From the NCBI GenBank assembly GCA_023700825.1, contig JAMPYE010000009.1, forward strand, positions 1 to 22,355: a stretch of 22,355 nt of DNA, written 5' to 3'. The notes under the pieces were generated by a model. The model saw nothing but the letters and a program-made list of their open reading frames with translations, did no database searches and had not been told where the DNA came from. The stretch comes from Thermoanaerobaculia bacterium (lineage in GTDB: Bacteria > Acidobacteriota > Thermoanaerobaculia > Gp7-AA8). This document shows positions 8,492 through 15,614 of the stretch, one piece after another. How positions within the stretch are numbered: the first letter of the stretch is position 1; every line of letters starts with the position of its first letter. The position numbers and the translations under genes are program-made.

Positions 8492-9763
8492 CTACACCTT
8501 CTTCGTCACCCGAATCGATACACCGATCGCGGTCAACTCCTCGGCGCGCACATGCTGATAACGGGAGCCCGTCGCTTTGCGGAGGCGCGGAATGAACTCG
8601 CGAAAATAGTCCTCGTCCACATCCAGGGAAGACGACCATGTCGTCTCGAATCCCGCAGCCTCGAAAAGTCGCGCGTACTCCATCGGGCGAACCCGGTTTC
8701 CGCATTCCCCGTGACACTCGCGAAACTCGCGGTCGAACTCCGCATCCGGCGTCAGCAGAAACTCCAACGGCCTGTCCATCGACTTGTGGTAGCGAAAGTC
8801 CACCTGGTGATAGCCCAGCCCTCCCGGCTTCGAGATCCTAGAAAGGCTCGCCAGCGCCGCCTCGGGATCGTAGATGTGCTCCAGAACAGCATTGGAAAAC
8901 ACGATGTCCACGCTGCCGGTCGGAATTTCGTTCATGTCCTCCAGCGCGCACGCGACCTGCCGAACGACATCCCCGTACGAGTTTGCGGCAATGACGCGGT
9001 CGAGCGGCGACAGATCTGCGTCCGGGAACATGTCTCGGATCCGATTCCGAAGCAGCGAGTAGAACCTCGGATGGTAGTCGAGGTCCCACGGCGCCAGGAA
9101 ACGGTCGGCCACCATCGGTCGCGCGCCGAAGCACGACATGAGAAGCACACTGCCGAAGTTGATCCCCGGGCCGATCTCGAGAACAGTCTTCCCACGCAGA
9201 GTTGCCCACTGCTCCGGCAACAGGCGCACGTAGTTCTGTCCCACCTGCAGCGCGTAGCTCACGTCGGTCTCCAACTGAGAGTCCGCGGTGACTCGCTTCT
9301 GCAGGTTGACAGGCGCGGCCGCAGCGGTCGGCCAACCAGGCTGTCTGCGTGTCCCGCCACCGGCCAGTTTCCCTTTCACCCACACGGCACAGAAGCACAC
9401 CCAGTAAAGAGCCGCCCACAGCAACTGGTTCGGGCGTATCTGCCGCAACCGCGCGATTACCGAGGCAAACGGGAACGACTCGTAGCGGGAGAAACTAACG
9501 GTGTACCGGCGGCCGTTCGTTCGGGGATCGCTGTTGTCTGACGACGAAAAATAGACATACCCATGCCAGAACGAGTACCTGCCCATCCCGAGGCTGCGTA
9601 TGTCGCTATGAGGCGCGTTTGCAGGCCCGAGCAAAGGAACGTCGTCCTCGAGCACGATCGCGGACGACGGCCTGCGATGAGAGCTCGGCGAGCGCAACCC
9701 GATGCGCGCAATGTACGCGTACCCGGTCTCGTGGCGAATTCCCGTGATGGACTGGCTGATCAA
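8492..9763 (-). CDS. Methyltransferase with N-terminal shared module and a hydrophobic segment
   Basis: This is a 423-residue protein. Residues 8-92 are one copy of the locus-specific module (FSSSDNSDP and NGRRY at 72-87). A hydrophobic stretch follows at 114-129, then a class I SAM methyltransferase with motif VLEIGPGINFG (194-204) and SNAVLEHIYDP (290-300). The start appears to be TTG: an in-frame TGA lies three codons upstream, there is no ATG or GTG between, and the module begins within the first ten residues. A GAGTGA ribosome-like site precedes it. It begins 18 nt after the GT4 stop, so it is probably in the same operon. The methyltransferase must be cytoplasmic to reach SAM; whether residues 114-129 span the membrane or lie along it is open. 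The likely target is the glycan. Confidence 0.84.
   Translation of the reverse strand: MISQSITGIRHETGYAYIARIGLRSPSSHRRPSSAIVLEDDVPLLGPANAPHSDIRSLGMGRYSFWHGYVYFSSSDNSDPRTNGRRYTVSFSRYESFPFASVIARLRQIRPNQLLWAALYWVCFCAVWVKGKLAGGGTRRQPGWPTAAAAPVNLQKRVTADSQLETDVSYALQVGQNYVRLLPEQWATLRGKTVLEIGPGINFGSVLLMSCFGARPMVADRFLAPWDLDYHPRFYSLLRNRIRDMFPDADLSPLDRVIAANSYGDVVRQVACALEDMNEIPTGSVDIVFSNAVLEHIYDPEAALASLSRISKPGGLGYHQVDFRYHKSMDRPLEFLLTPDAEFDREFRECHGECGNRVRPMEYARLFEAAGFETTWSSSLDVDEDYFREFIPRLRKATGSRYQHVRAEELTAIGVSIRVTKKV
9488..9742 (-). other. Shared module copy 4 (N-terminal in methyltransferase)
   Basis: This copy covers residues 8-92 of the methyltransferase. It opens with IRHETGYAY, close to IRHESGFAY in the Wzt copy, and ends with the FSxxDxSDPxxNGRxY signature. 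It is the only copy at an N-terminus. The usual His before the invariant Trp is Phe here (SFW rather than SHW). Confidence 0.8.
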
Positions 9764-9781
9764 GACGATTCACTCAAGTGT

Positions 9782-10897
9782 CTATAACCGCTGGTAGAGC
9801 TCTGAGTACTGTCGCGCAACGCTGGCGAGCGAAAACTTCGCCAGCACCTTGGCTCGTGCCCGAAGCCCCACCTCACGAATCAACGGCCGGTTGAGGATGA
9901 CGTCGGACATCCGTCGGGCAAGCGCATCGGGAGCGTCGGGCGGAACAACCAGCGCGTCCTGCCCGTCGTCGACGACGTCGATCGTCCCGCTCACGTGCGT
10001 CGTGATGACCGCGAGCTCCATCGCCATCGCCTCGAGGAGGGAGTTGGACATGCCCTCACCGCGGCTGGGCAGCAGCAGGCAATGGGCCGAGCGGTAGGCA
10101 GACAGGACATCGGCCTCGAACGGCAGAAGCTCGACGAGATCCTCCACCTGGAGTTCCTTCGCCAAAGCGTGGTAATCATGCTCCGGATAGTCCGCGCCGT
10201 ACATCTTGATCTCGAATTTGTCTCGCAATCCCTGATCAGCCAGTTTCCGGGCCGCGAGCAGGGCTACATCGATCCCCTTCTGAGGATGTCGTCGCCCCAT
10301 GAGGACGAATCGCGTCCGCGTACCCTCTGGAAGCGGTTCGACTCGCCGAAAATAGTCGGTGTCGACGCCATTCGGAATCCGGACGATCCGTTCCGCGGGC
10401 CAGCCGTAGCTGATGAGCTCCTTCTCCACCATCCGGCTGATCGCGACGACCGCATCGGCCTGGCGCAGGATCACGAGCGCCTTGGAAAAACCGGGAAAAG
10501 TCGAGAACGCGGCGAGATCGCCGTACTCGCCCGTGCAGGCGATCTTGATGATGCACTTCTTGCCGAATGTCCGCGCAGCCACAACCGCCACGACGGAATG
10601 GCCGAAGGCCATGTGTGAGTGCAGCACGTCGTACGATCCACGGTTCCTCACCAAATACCGGAACGTGGCAGTGTTGTCGTGGGTCACCCAGTACGGCAGA
10701 TGATGGTCGACCCGGTGAATCCGGACGCCGTCGCTCGTTTCCTCGGGAAGCGCCTCCGGCACGGCCAGCCAGGTCAACACCTGCATCTCGTGGCCGAGCG
10801 TCACGAGGCGCTTGGACAGACGTTCCGCCTGGAGTTCCGCCCCGCCGGTCGGACCGGGGCGGAAGTTGTGGATGATCATCATCCCACGCGGCTTCAT
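9782..10897 (-). CDS. GT4 family glycosyltransferase
   Basis: This is a 371-residue GT-B enzyme expected to transfer a sugar from a nucleotide donor in the cytoplasm. The N-terminus has the GT4 acceptor-domain opening (HNFRPGPTGGAE, glycine-rich loop). The C-terminal donor domain has GRRHPQKG (K207) and the E-x7-E motif (E281 and E289, in GEGMSNSLLEAM). I chose the ATG at 10897 rather than the upstream in-frame ATG at 10999: it overlaps the asnB stop as TGATG, and the 34 residues it removes lie inside asnB and precede the fold. Tight coupling to asnB and the next methyltransferase indicates one transcript. Sugar specificity cannot be read from the sequence. Confidence 0.9.
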   Translation of the reverse strand: MKPRGMMIIHNFRPGPTGGAELQAERLSKRLVTLGHEMQVLTWLAVPEALPEETSDGVRIHRVDHHLPYWVTHDNTATFRYLVRNRGSYDVLHSHMAFGHSVVAVVAARTFGKKCIIKIACTGEYGDLAAFSTFPGFSKALVILRQADAVVAISRMVEKELISYGWPAERIVRIPNGVDTDYFRRVEPLPEGTRTRFVLMGRRHPQKGIDVALLAARKLADQGLRDKFEIKMYGADYPEHDYHALAKELQVEDLVELLPFEADVLSAYRSAHCLLLPSRGEGMSNSLLEAMAMELAVITTHVSGTIDVVDDGQDALVVPPDAPDALARRMSDVILNRPLIREVGLRARAKVLAKFSLASVARQYSELYQRL

Positions 10898-12825
10898 CAG
10901 GGCCCCGTCGCGTGTGCTGAAGGAATCGGCATCGACTGGTCGATGAACATCAGGTGCCAGGATTCCAGCATCAGCAGGTTCCAGATGAGATATTGCCACG
11001 TTTCCCCGGACTGGTGCCGTTCGAGCATTCGTTCGATGTACTCTCGGCGAAAATAGCCGCGCCCCATGGCCCGGTCGCTCAGCAAAGTATCGTACACCAT
11101 CTCCTTGAGCTCATCTCGGAACCAGTGGTCGATCGGCACGCCGAATCCCATCTTCTTCCGGTAGATCACATCCCGCGGCAAGTACTTCTCCGATGCCTTC
11201 TTCAGAATGGACTTGCCTTCGATTCCGTCCTTCAGCTTCAACTCGGAGGGGACCTGCGCCGCGAACTCGAGAAACTCGTGATCGAGAAACGGCGCACGCA
11301 CCTCGAGCGAGTGCGCCATCGCCGCGACATCGGTCTTCGTCATCAGCGTGTCGGGGAGGTACATGCCCAGATCCACGTCGAGCGTGGCGCCGAGAAAATC
11401 GCCGGCGTCCGACTGCCGGTACTTGTCCAGCATCCAGTCGACCGTCGTCAGCCCGCCGAGCTGCGCCCAGAACGCAGGCGTGTAAAGCTGGGACTGGTAG
11501 CCTTCGTGAAAGTGGGTGATGCGGTAGTAATAGAGAAGTTTCTGCTGGTCCAACTGACTCAGCCTCGCCATCGTCTTTCGCCAGCCACCACCGTGCTCGA
11601 TGAACCCGCGGAACATGCTGTGGGACTTCACCAGTCGCGACAGCAACGCGGGATAACCCGGCTTGAGCGCGAAGTCGCCCTGGTTCTGATAGCGCTGATA
11701 GCCTGCGAAGTTCTCGTCGCCACCGTCACCGCTGAGCACGACGGTGACGAACTGCCTCGCCATCTTCGAGACGTAGTAGGTTGGAATGGCCGAAGAGTCG
11801 GCGAACGGCTCGTTGTAGTGCCAGATCAGCTCTGGGAAGATCGCCTGCGCATCCGGCGTGACGATGAATTCGTGATGCTCCGTCCCGTACCGCTCTGCCA
11901 CCATCCGGGCGTAAGGCAGCTCGTTGTACTCGTCCTGCGCGAATCCGATGGAAAAGGTCTTGACCGGCTGGTCCATCATCCCCGCCATCAACGCGACGAT
12001 GATGGACGAGTCGATTCCGCCGGAGAGGAACGCACCCAGCGGGACGTCGCTCATCAATCGGATGCGGACCGCCTCGCGCAAACGCTCGATGAGCTCGTCC
12101 TGCAGGGCGACGCGCTCGTGCTCCGTGCGGATCGATCGCTGATTGCGGTAGGAGAGCTTCCAATAGCGACGGAGGCGGACCTGCCCGTTCTTCACGGTCA
12201 TCGTGTGGGCGGGAGGGAGTTTCTCGATTCCCTTGAAGGCGCAGAGCGGGGCCGGCACCGATTGATAGGCCAGGTACAGGTGGATCGCGGGAAGATTCGG
12301 CTCACGTTTGAAATCCGGATCCTGCAGCAGTGCCTTGATCTCCGAGCCGAAAATGAATCGGTCCGGCAACGCCGCATAGAACAGCGGCTTCTTGCCCTCA
12401 CGGTCTCTGGCGAGGAAGAGCGTCTTCTGCCGATCGTCCCAGAGCGCGATGGCGAACATCCCGCGAAGGCGCTCGACGCACCGCTCTCCTTCCTCTTCCC
12501 ATAGGTGCACGACCACCTCGGTGTCCGTCCGGGAGCGGAAGGTGTGGCCCTTCGCGATCAACTCGTCGCGCAGCTCCGCGCAGTTGTAGATCTCGCCGTT
12601 GAAAGTGATCCAGACGCTCCCGTCCTCGTTCGACATCGGCTGGTGGCCGAGTGGGCTCAGGTCGATGATCGAAAGCCGTGCCTGTCCGAGGCCGACGTTC
12701 GCCCTCGTCCACACGCCGCTGTCGTCAGGACCGCGATGGTTCAGGACACGGTTCATCCTCCCGACCAGTTCGGGATCGGCGGCGCGCGCCGGATCGTGAT
12801 GCAGGATTCCGGTAATGCCACACAT
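10897..12825 (-). CDS. asnB: Glutamine-hydrolysing asparagine synthetase-like amidotransferase
   Basis: This 642-residue protein has the full two-domain layout of AsnB. The class II glutaminase domain starts with the nucleophile Cys2 (MCGITG), with FNGEIYN (75-81) and RTDTE (99-103). The synthetase domain has the ATP-pyrophosphatase loop SGGIDSS (268-274) and a second SGDGGDE (365-371). Family chemistry is ATP-driven amide transfer from glutamine to a carboxylate. Homologues inside surface-polysaccharide loci often amidate a uronic acid (as proposed for WbpS-type proteins) rather than make asparagine; that is my preferred reading from the context, but the sequence alone cannot separate the two. 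A gap of 294 bp upstream with a TTGACA element may give it its own promoter. Confidence 0.93.
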   Translation of the reverse strand: MCGITGILHHDPARAADPELVGRMNRVLNHRGPDDSGVWTRANVGLGQARLSIIDLSPLGHQPMSNEDGSVWITFNGEIYNCAELRDELIAKGHTFRSRTDTEVVVHLWEEEGERCVERLRGMFAIALWDDRQKTLFLARDREGKKPLFYAALPDRFIFGSEIKALLQDPDFKREPNLPAIHLYLAYQSVPAPLCAFKGIEKLPPAHTMTVKNGQVRLRRYWKLSYRNQRSIRTEHERVALQDELIERLREAVRIRLMSDVPLGAFLSGGIDSSIIVALMAGMMDQPVKTFSIGFAQDEYNELPYARMVAERYGTEHHEFIVTPDAQAIFPELIWHYNEPFADSSAIPTYYVSKMARQFVTVVLSGDGGDENFAGYQRYQNQGDFALKPGYPALLSRLVKSHSMFRGFIEHGGGWRKTMARLSQLDQQKLLYYYRITHFHEGYQSQLYTPAFWAQLGGLTTVDWMLDKYRQSDAGDFLGATLDVDLGMYLPDTLMTKTDVAAMAHSLEVRAPFLDHEFLEFAAQVPSELKLKDGIEGKSILKKASEKYLPRDVIYRKKMGFGVPIDHWFRDELKEMVYDTLLSDRAMGRGYFRREYIERMLERHQSGETWQYLIWNLLMLESWHLMFIDQSMPIPSAHATGP

Positions 12826-13119
12826 CGTGGAAGAAACTCCTCACCCGACCGCCAGCACCGTCCCGGCTCGTCTGTCTGCTGACCCTGTCGACTGCGACGG
12901 ATTGAAACGAAAAACTCGGGGGCGACTATCGCACATTTGCCCGAGGCGTGCAGCAGCACTCGGAGTTACCGCTGCTCCTGCCTCGATCGCGAAAAGCCAC
13001 GGCCTGCAGTATCGTCGGCCGTTCCCCGAAAACTGGAGCCAAGTTCTTTATTTTTCAGCGGTTTGGGCGTTCCTGTCAAGCGGGCGCGACGACCCGACTC
13101 TGGCCCGCTCGCCCACAGC
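12826..13119. other. Intergenic region with hairpin and candidate promoter
   Basis: This is the largest gap in the right half of the minus-strand series. Read on the minus strand after the FkbM stop, it has a perfect 7-bp inverted repeat (AGCGGGC/GCCCGCT, 13079-13109, 17-nt loop) with no T-run after it, so it is not a standard intrinsic terminator. A TTGACA element abuts the hairpin, and an A/T-rich patch follows at 13045-13055. The remainder shows nothing recognisable. Confidence 0.45.
13050..13079 (-). promoter_or_regulatory. Candidate sigma-70 promoter for asnB
   Basis: A perfect TTGACA (13074-13079) is followed after 18 bp by AAAAAT (13050-13055), a 4/6 match to the -10 consensus. Transcription would begin roughly 220 nt before asnB. 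The -10 is weak, so this is a suggestion only. Confidence 0.3.
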
Positions 13120-14538
13120 TCAACCGAGACGCCGGCGCTTGAGCTTCCGTTCCCTTGCGTCCAGCTTCAGCGCCCTGGCGGCCAACTCGCCTTCGCGCGT
13201 CGCCAAATCTGGCCGGCCGGACTCATTGACGAAGACGACGGTGTAGCTTCTTCCGTTTGCATTGGGATCCGAACCATCGGTCGTCGAAAAATAGAGATTG
13301 CCGGCCCAATGCGAAAACCGCCCTTCCCCTAGCTTCCGGATGTCGTCGTGGAGGGAATGAGCAGGTCCCATCATCTGCTCGCCTTCGAAGAGCAACAGGC
13401 CCGACTTCCGAGGCTCCGACGCAGAGTCCGCTCCCTCGCGCAAGTCAGGTAGCTCAACCACCCACCCTCGCAGACCGTCAGGGACGAAGGGCGGTTCCAA
13501 CCGCCGGCTGTCGAACGTCTGACCGCCGCCAACGACGTAACTCCGGAGTGAAGCTAACAACGCAGCTTCTCTTTCCTGCAGCGCCTGCTCGCGAGAATCG
13601 AGGGATGGCACGAGGCTTCGGAGCCTGCCGACTTCCTCACGAAGCTGCGCGACCTCGCTGCGAGCATCACGCAGTTCCAGCGCGGCACCAGCCCCAACGT
13701 AGGGCAGTGTCGTTTCTACCGTCGCGGCTCCAGAAATCGTGGAGCGCCATCCGGCGACGGTAAGATACTGCTCCCAGTGATCGGGCAGCACGGGAGTCTG
13801 CCGGATCAGGTCACGCCACGCACCGAACGAATTTACCGAGACTTGGAATCCCGCGGCCGCGAGAACAGCCAGCAGCTGTCCGAACGGAACCAGCGTCGTC
13901 TGATTCAGGTGGCACTCGACCAGGACATTTCGCACCTGGGCAAGCCGATCGGCCAGGTGACCAATCAGCTGGTACTCGGCTCCCTCGATATCCAGCTTCA
14001 GCAAGTCCACCGGCTCCGCGAGATACTCGCCCAGATCGACAGTCCGCACCGAAACGACGTCTCCCGAGGTAGCTCCGCCCTCTACGATCTTGCTGCCGTC
14101 GATACCTTCGGAGTACCAATCCGCAGTGCCGTTTCGAATCCAAGCTGCAGCCTCGACGACTTCAACATCACCAGCGCCGTTTCGTTCAAGATTGCGCCGC
14201 AGCAACGGCGCGAACATGGGATCGGGCTCGAAGGCAATGATCCGTGCATTCGGAAACTGCCGCTTGTAGTTGAGGGTCCCGAGACCGATATTCGCGCCAC
14301 AATCCAGGATCGTTGGACGATCGTTGTCGGGAAGAAAGTCGTCGAGCCGACGCACGAGAAGCTGGTCGATGAAGTTGGCCAGCGCCGCTCCACAGGTGTA
14401 CTCCAGGTCCCAGTCGAAGATCAGGGTTCTGCCTGGCTGGACCACGGCACTGAAGCCAAACCTGGCCACCACGGCCCGATACTCCTCGAGACACCTGTCG
14501 AGGGGAATCACATTCGGCTCAAGATTCCGGCCATTCAT
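13120..14538 (-). CDS. FkbM-type methyltransferase with coiled coil and C-terminal shared module
   Basis: Residue numbers here count from the ATG at 14547. The SAM-binding region is ILDCGANIGLGTLNY (80-94) followed by IIAFEPDP (103-110), and LLKLDIEGAEYQLI (182-195) is the hallmark of the FkbM family, which O-methylates sugars and other hydroxyls. A heptad-rich segment at about 289-335 is likely a coiled coil. The C-terminal module (353-441) is a copy of the repeated locus domain, ended by a basic tail (KLKRRRLG). Of the in-frame ATGs at 14547, 14544 and 14538, only 14538 has AAGGA at a workable distance (9 nt), so I prefer it. The gene begins 39 nt after the preceding stop. A methyltransferase plus coiled coil recalls WbdD-type chain terminators, but there is no kinase domain. 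Confidence 0.88.
   Translation of the reverse strand: MNGRNLEPNVIPLDRCLEEYRAVVARFGFSAVVQPGRTLIFDWDLEYTCGAALANFIDQLLVRRLDDFLPDNDRPTILDCGANIGLGTLNYKRQFPNARIIAFEPDPMFAPLLRRNLERNGAGDVEVVEAAAWIRNGTADWYSEGIDGSKIVEGGATSGDVVSVRTVDLGEYLAEPVDLLKLDIEGAEYQLIGHLADRLAQVRNVLVECHLNQTTLVPFGQLLAVLAAAGFQVSVNSFGAWRDLIRQTPVLPDHWEQYLTVAGWRSTISGAATVETTLPYVGAGAALELRDARSEVAQLREEVGRLRSLVPSLDSREQALQEREAALLASLRSYVVGGGQTFDSRRLEPPFVPDGLRGWVVELPDLREGADSASEPRKSGLLLFEGEQMMGPAHSLHDDIRKLGEGRFSHWAGNLYFSTTDGSDPNANGRSYTVVFVNESGRPDLATREGELAARALKLDARERKLKRRRLG
13225..13491 (-). other. Shared module copy 3 (C-terminal in FkbM protein)
   Basis: This copy covers residues 353-441 of the FkbM protein. It contains IRKLGEGRFSHW and FSTTDGSDPNANGRSY. 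Gly replaces the Asn found in the other copies at the first position after the signature Asp. It follows the coiled coil directly. Over the 40-residue core it shares 23 identical residues with the Wzt copy. Confidence 0.82.
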
Positions 14539-14577
14539 CGGCATCATTCCTTGATTGAATTCGAGTTGCAGCGAACG

Positions 14578-15609
14578 TTACGACTCCTCGAACAGGAAAC
14601 GGTATTCTCTTCCGTTCACGTTTGGATCGGAGTTATCCGAGGTGGAGAAAATCAAATAGTCCGTCCAGTGCGAATAGCGACCGAAACCAACTTGCCGGAT
14701 ATCGTCATGAATCGCATGCCGCGCACCCAGCGGTCGACCGTCCTCCAACACCACCATCGTCGAGTGTGTCGGCCCCGTGCGGTGATCGGCGAGATGCTCG
14801 AGATCAGGGATTGCGACGCTCCACGCGTGGCCACCCTGGTGTCGAAAGGGACCGTCCAGGAGCGTTGCTCTGGCCGCTTGAATAGAGCTGATCGTCAGCA
14901 TTTCGTTCGATTCGTCGTCATACGGGACGACGAATTCAGCCGCGAGGGGTTTCTCGTACGCGACCATGTAGAGTGTCCGGACTGGCAACGGCGAGTCGAA
15001 GAATGCGTCCGCGATGGCCCTTTGCTCGCTGGTAAACCTGGTACCGTCGAACGTCATTCGAACCCTCGGGCACGCGTCTCCAGGACCAGAAGCAGCCGCG
15101 TCAGTGTAGTAGAACGCCTCCGCCAGGAGCCTGTATCGATTAGCTCTCGCCACTGCCCGGAACAGCACTGGATTGAAATTGACGAAGCCATGCTCGTACC
15201 ACGAGATTGGAGCGAAGTGAATGATCGTCGCCCCGACCCGAGCCAGTTCATGGATGCTCCGAAACACGCGTGCGATGTCGAAGACGTGCTCGGCGGTCCC
15301 CACGTTCATCACCGTCGCGGCTGATCCGTGCAGTACCGCGGGAAGGGGCGCATTCAGATCAAGCTTCACCTGTGCATGCTCGTTGATGTCCACGTCAACG
15401 TAGTCCGTGACGGAATATCGATCACGGAACAGACCCCTCACCGTGAGCTCACGCGAGAGGGTCGAGTAGCCATGCGCCGAGGCAAACGTCCGAATCTCCG
15501 TTTCGGATTCGTGCAATTCCTGCGAGCCCAGCGCCACGACGGGAGCCCGAAGAGCTCCCCGCTCGTGGCACCAATCGAAGAAGGGAAGCATCGAGAGGTT
15601 GATTCCCAT
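14578..15609 (-). CDS. Divergent methyltransferase-like protein with C-terminal shared module
   Basis: This is a 343-residue protein. The N-terminal two thirds look like a divergent class I methyltransferase: YVDVDINEHAQVKLDLN may be the acidic-loop strand, and MNVGTAEHVFDIARVF with the later HFAPISWYEHGF resembles methyltransferase proteins that carry GTxEHVF. I see no canonical glycine-rich SAM motif, so catalysis is uncertain. Residues of about 254-340 are a copy of the repeated module (SHW, FSTSDNSDP, NGREY), ending four residues before the C-terminus. The ATG at 15609 lies 5 nt after the wzt stop with GAGGAG 11 nt upstream. A longer in-frame start at 15792 would lie wholly inside wzt and adds Arg-rich sequence, so I rejected it. 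Confidence 0.78.
   Translation of the reverse strand: MGINLSMLPFFDWCHERGALRAPVVALGSQELHESETEIRTFASAHGYSTLSRELTVRGLFRDRYSVTDYVDVDINEHAQVKLDLNAPLPAVLHGSAATVMNVGTAEHVFDIARVFRSIHELARVGATIIHFAPISWYEHGFVNFNPVLFRAVARANRYRLLAEAFYYTDAAASGPGDACPRVRMTFDGTRFTSEQRAIADAFFDSPLPVRTLYMVAYEKPLAAEFVVPYDDESNEMLTISSIQAARATLLDGPFRHQGGHAWSVAIPDLEHLADHRTGPTHSTMVVLEDGRPLGARHAIHDDIRQVGFGRYSHWTDYLIFSTSDNSDPNVNGREYRFLFEES
14590..14850 (-). other. Shared module copy 2 (C-terminal in divergent methyltransferase-like protein)
   Basis: This copy contains IRQVGFGRYSHW and FSTSDNSDPNVNGREY. It is aligned without gaps to the other three copies through the 40-residue core and ends almost at the protein's last residue. This shows that the module is a self-contained unit with its boundary just past NGRxY plus a short strand. 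Confidence 0.82.
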
Positions 15610-15614
15610 CTCGG

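Noticed and set aside
8552..9541. Plus-strand open frame of 329 codons opposite the module-bearing methyltransferase
   Set aside because: It is antisense to a protein with clear SAM motifs; its composition is that of a shadow frame.
10954..12504. Long open frame (516 codons) on the plus strand opposite asnB
   Set aside because: It is antisense to an intact AsnB with all motifs, is Arg/His/Leu-rich and resembles no protein; it arises from the codon bias of the real gene.
13777..15324. Long open frame (515 codons) on the plus strand opposite the FkbM and methyltransferase-like genes
   Set aside because: It spans two real minus-strand genes and their junction, has no family motif, and lacks a ribosome site.
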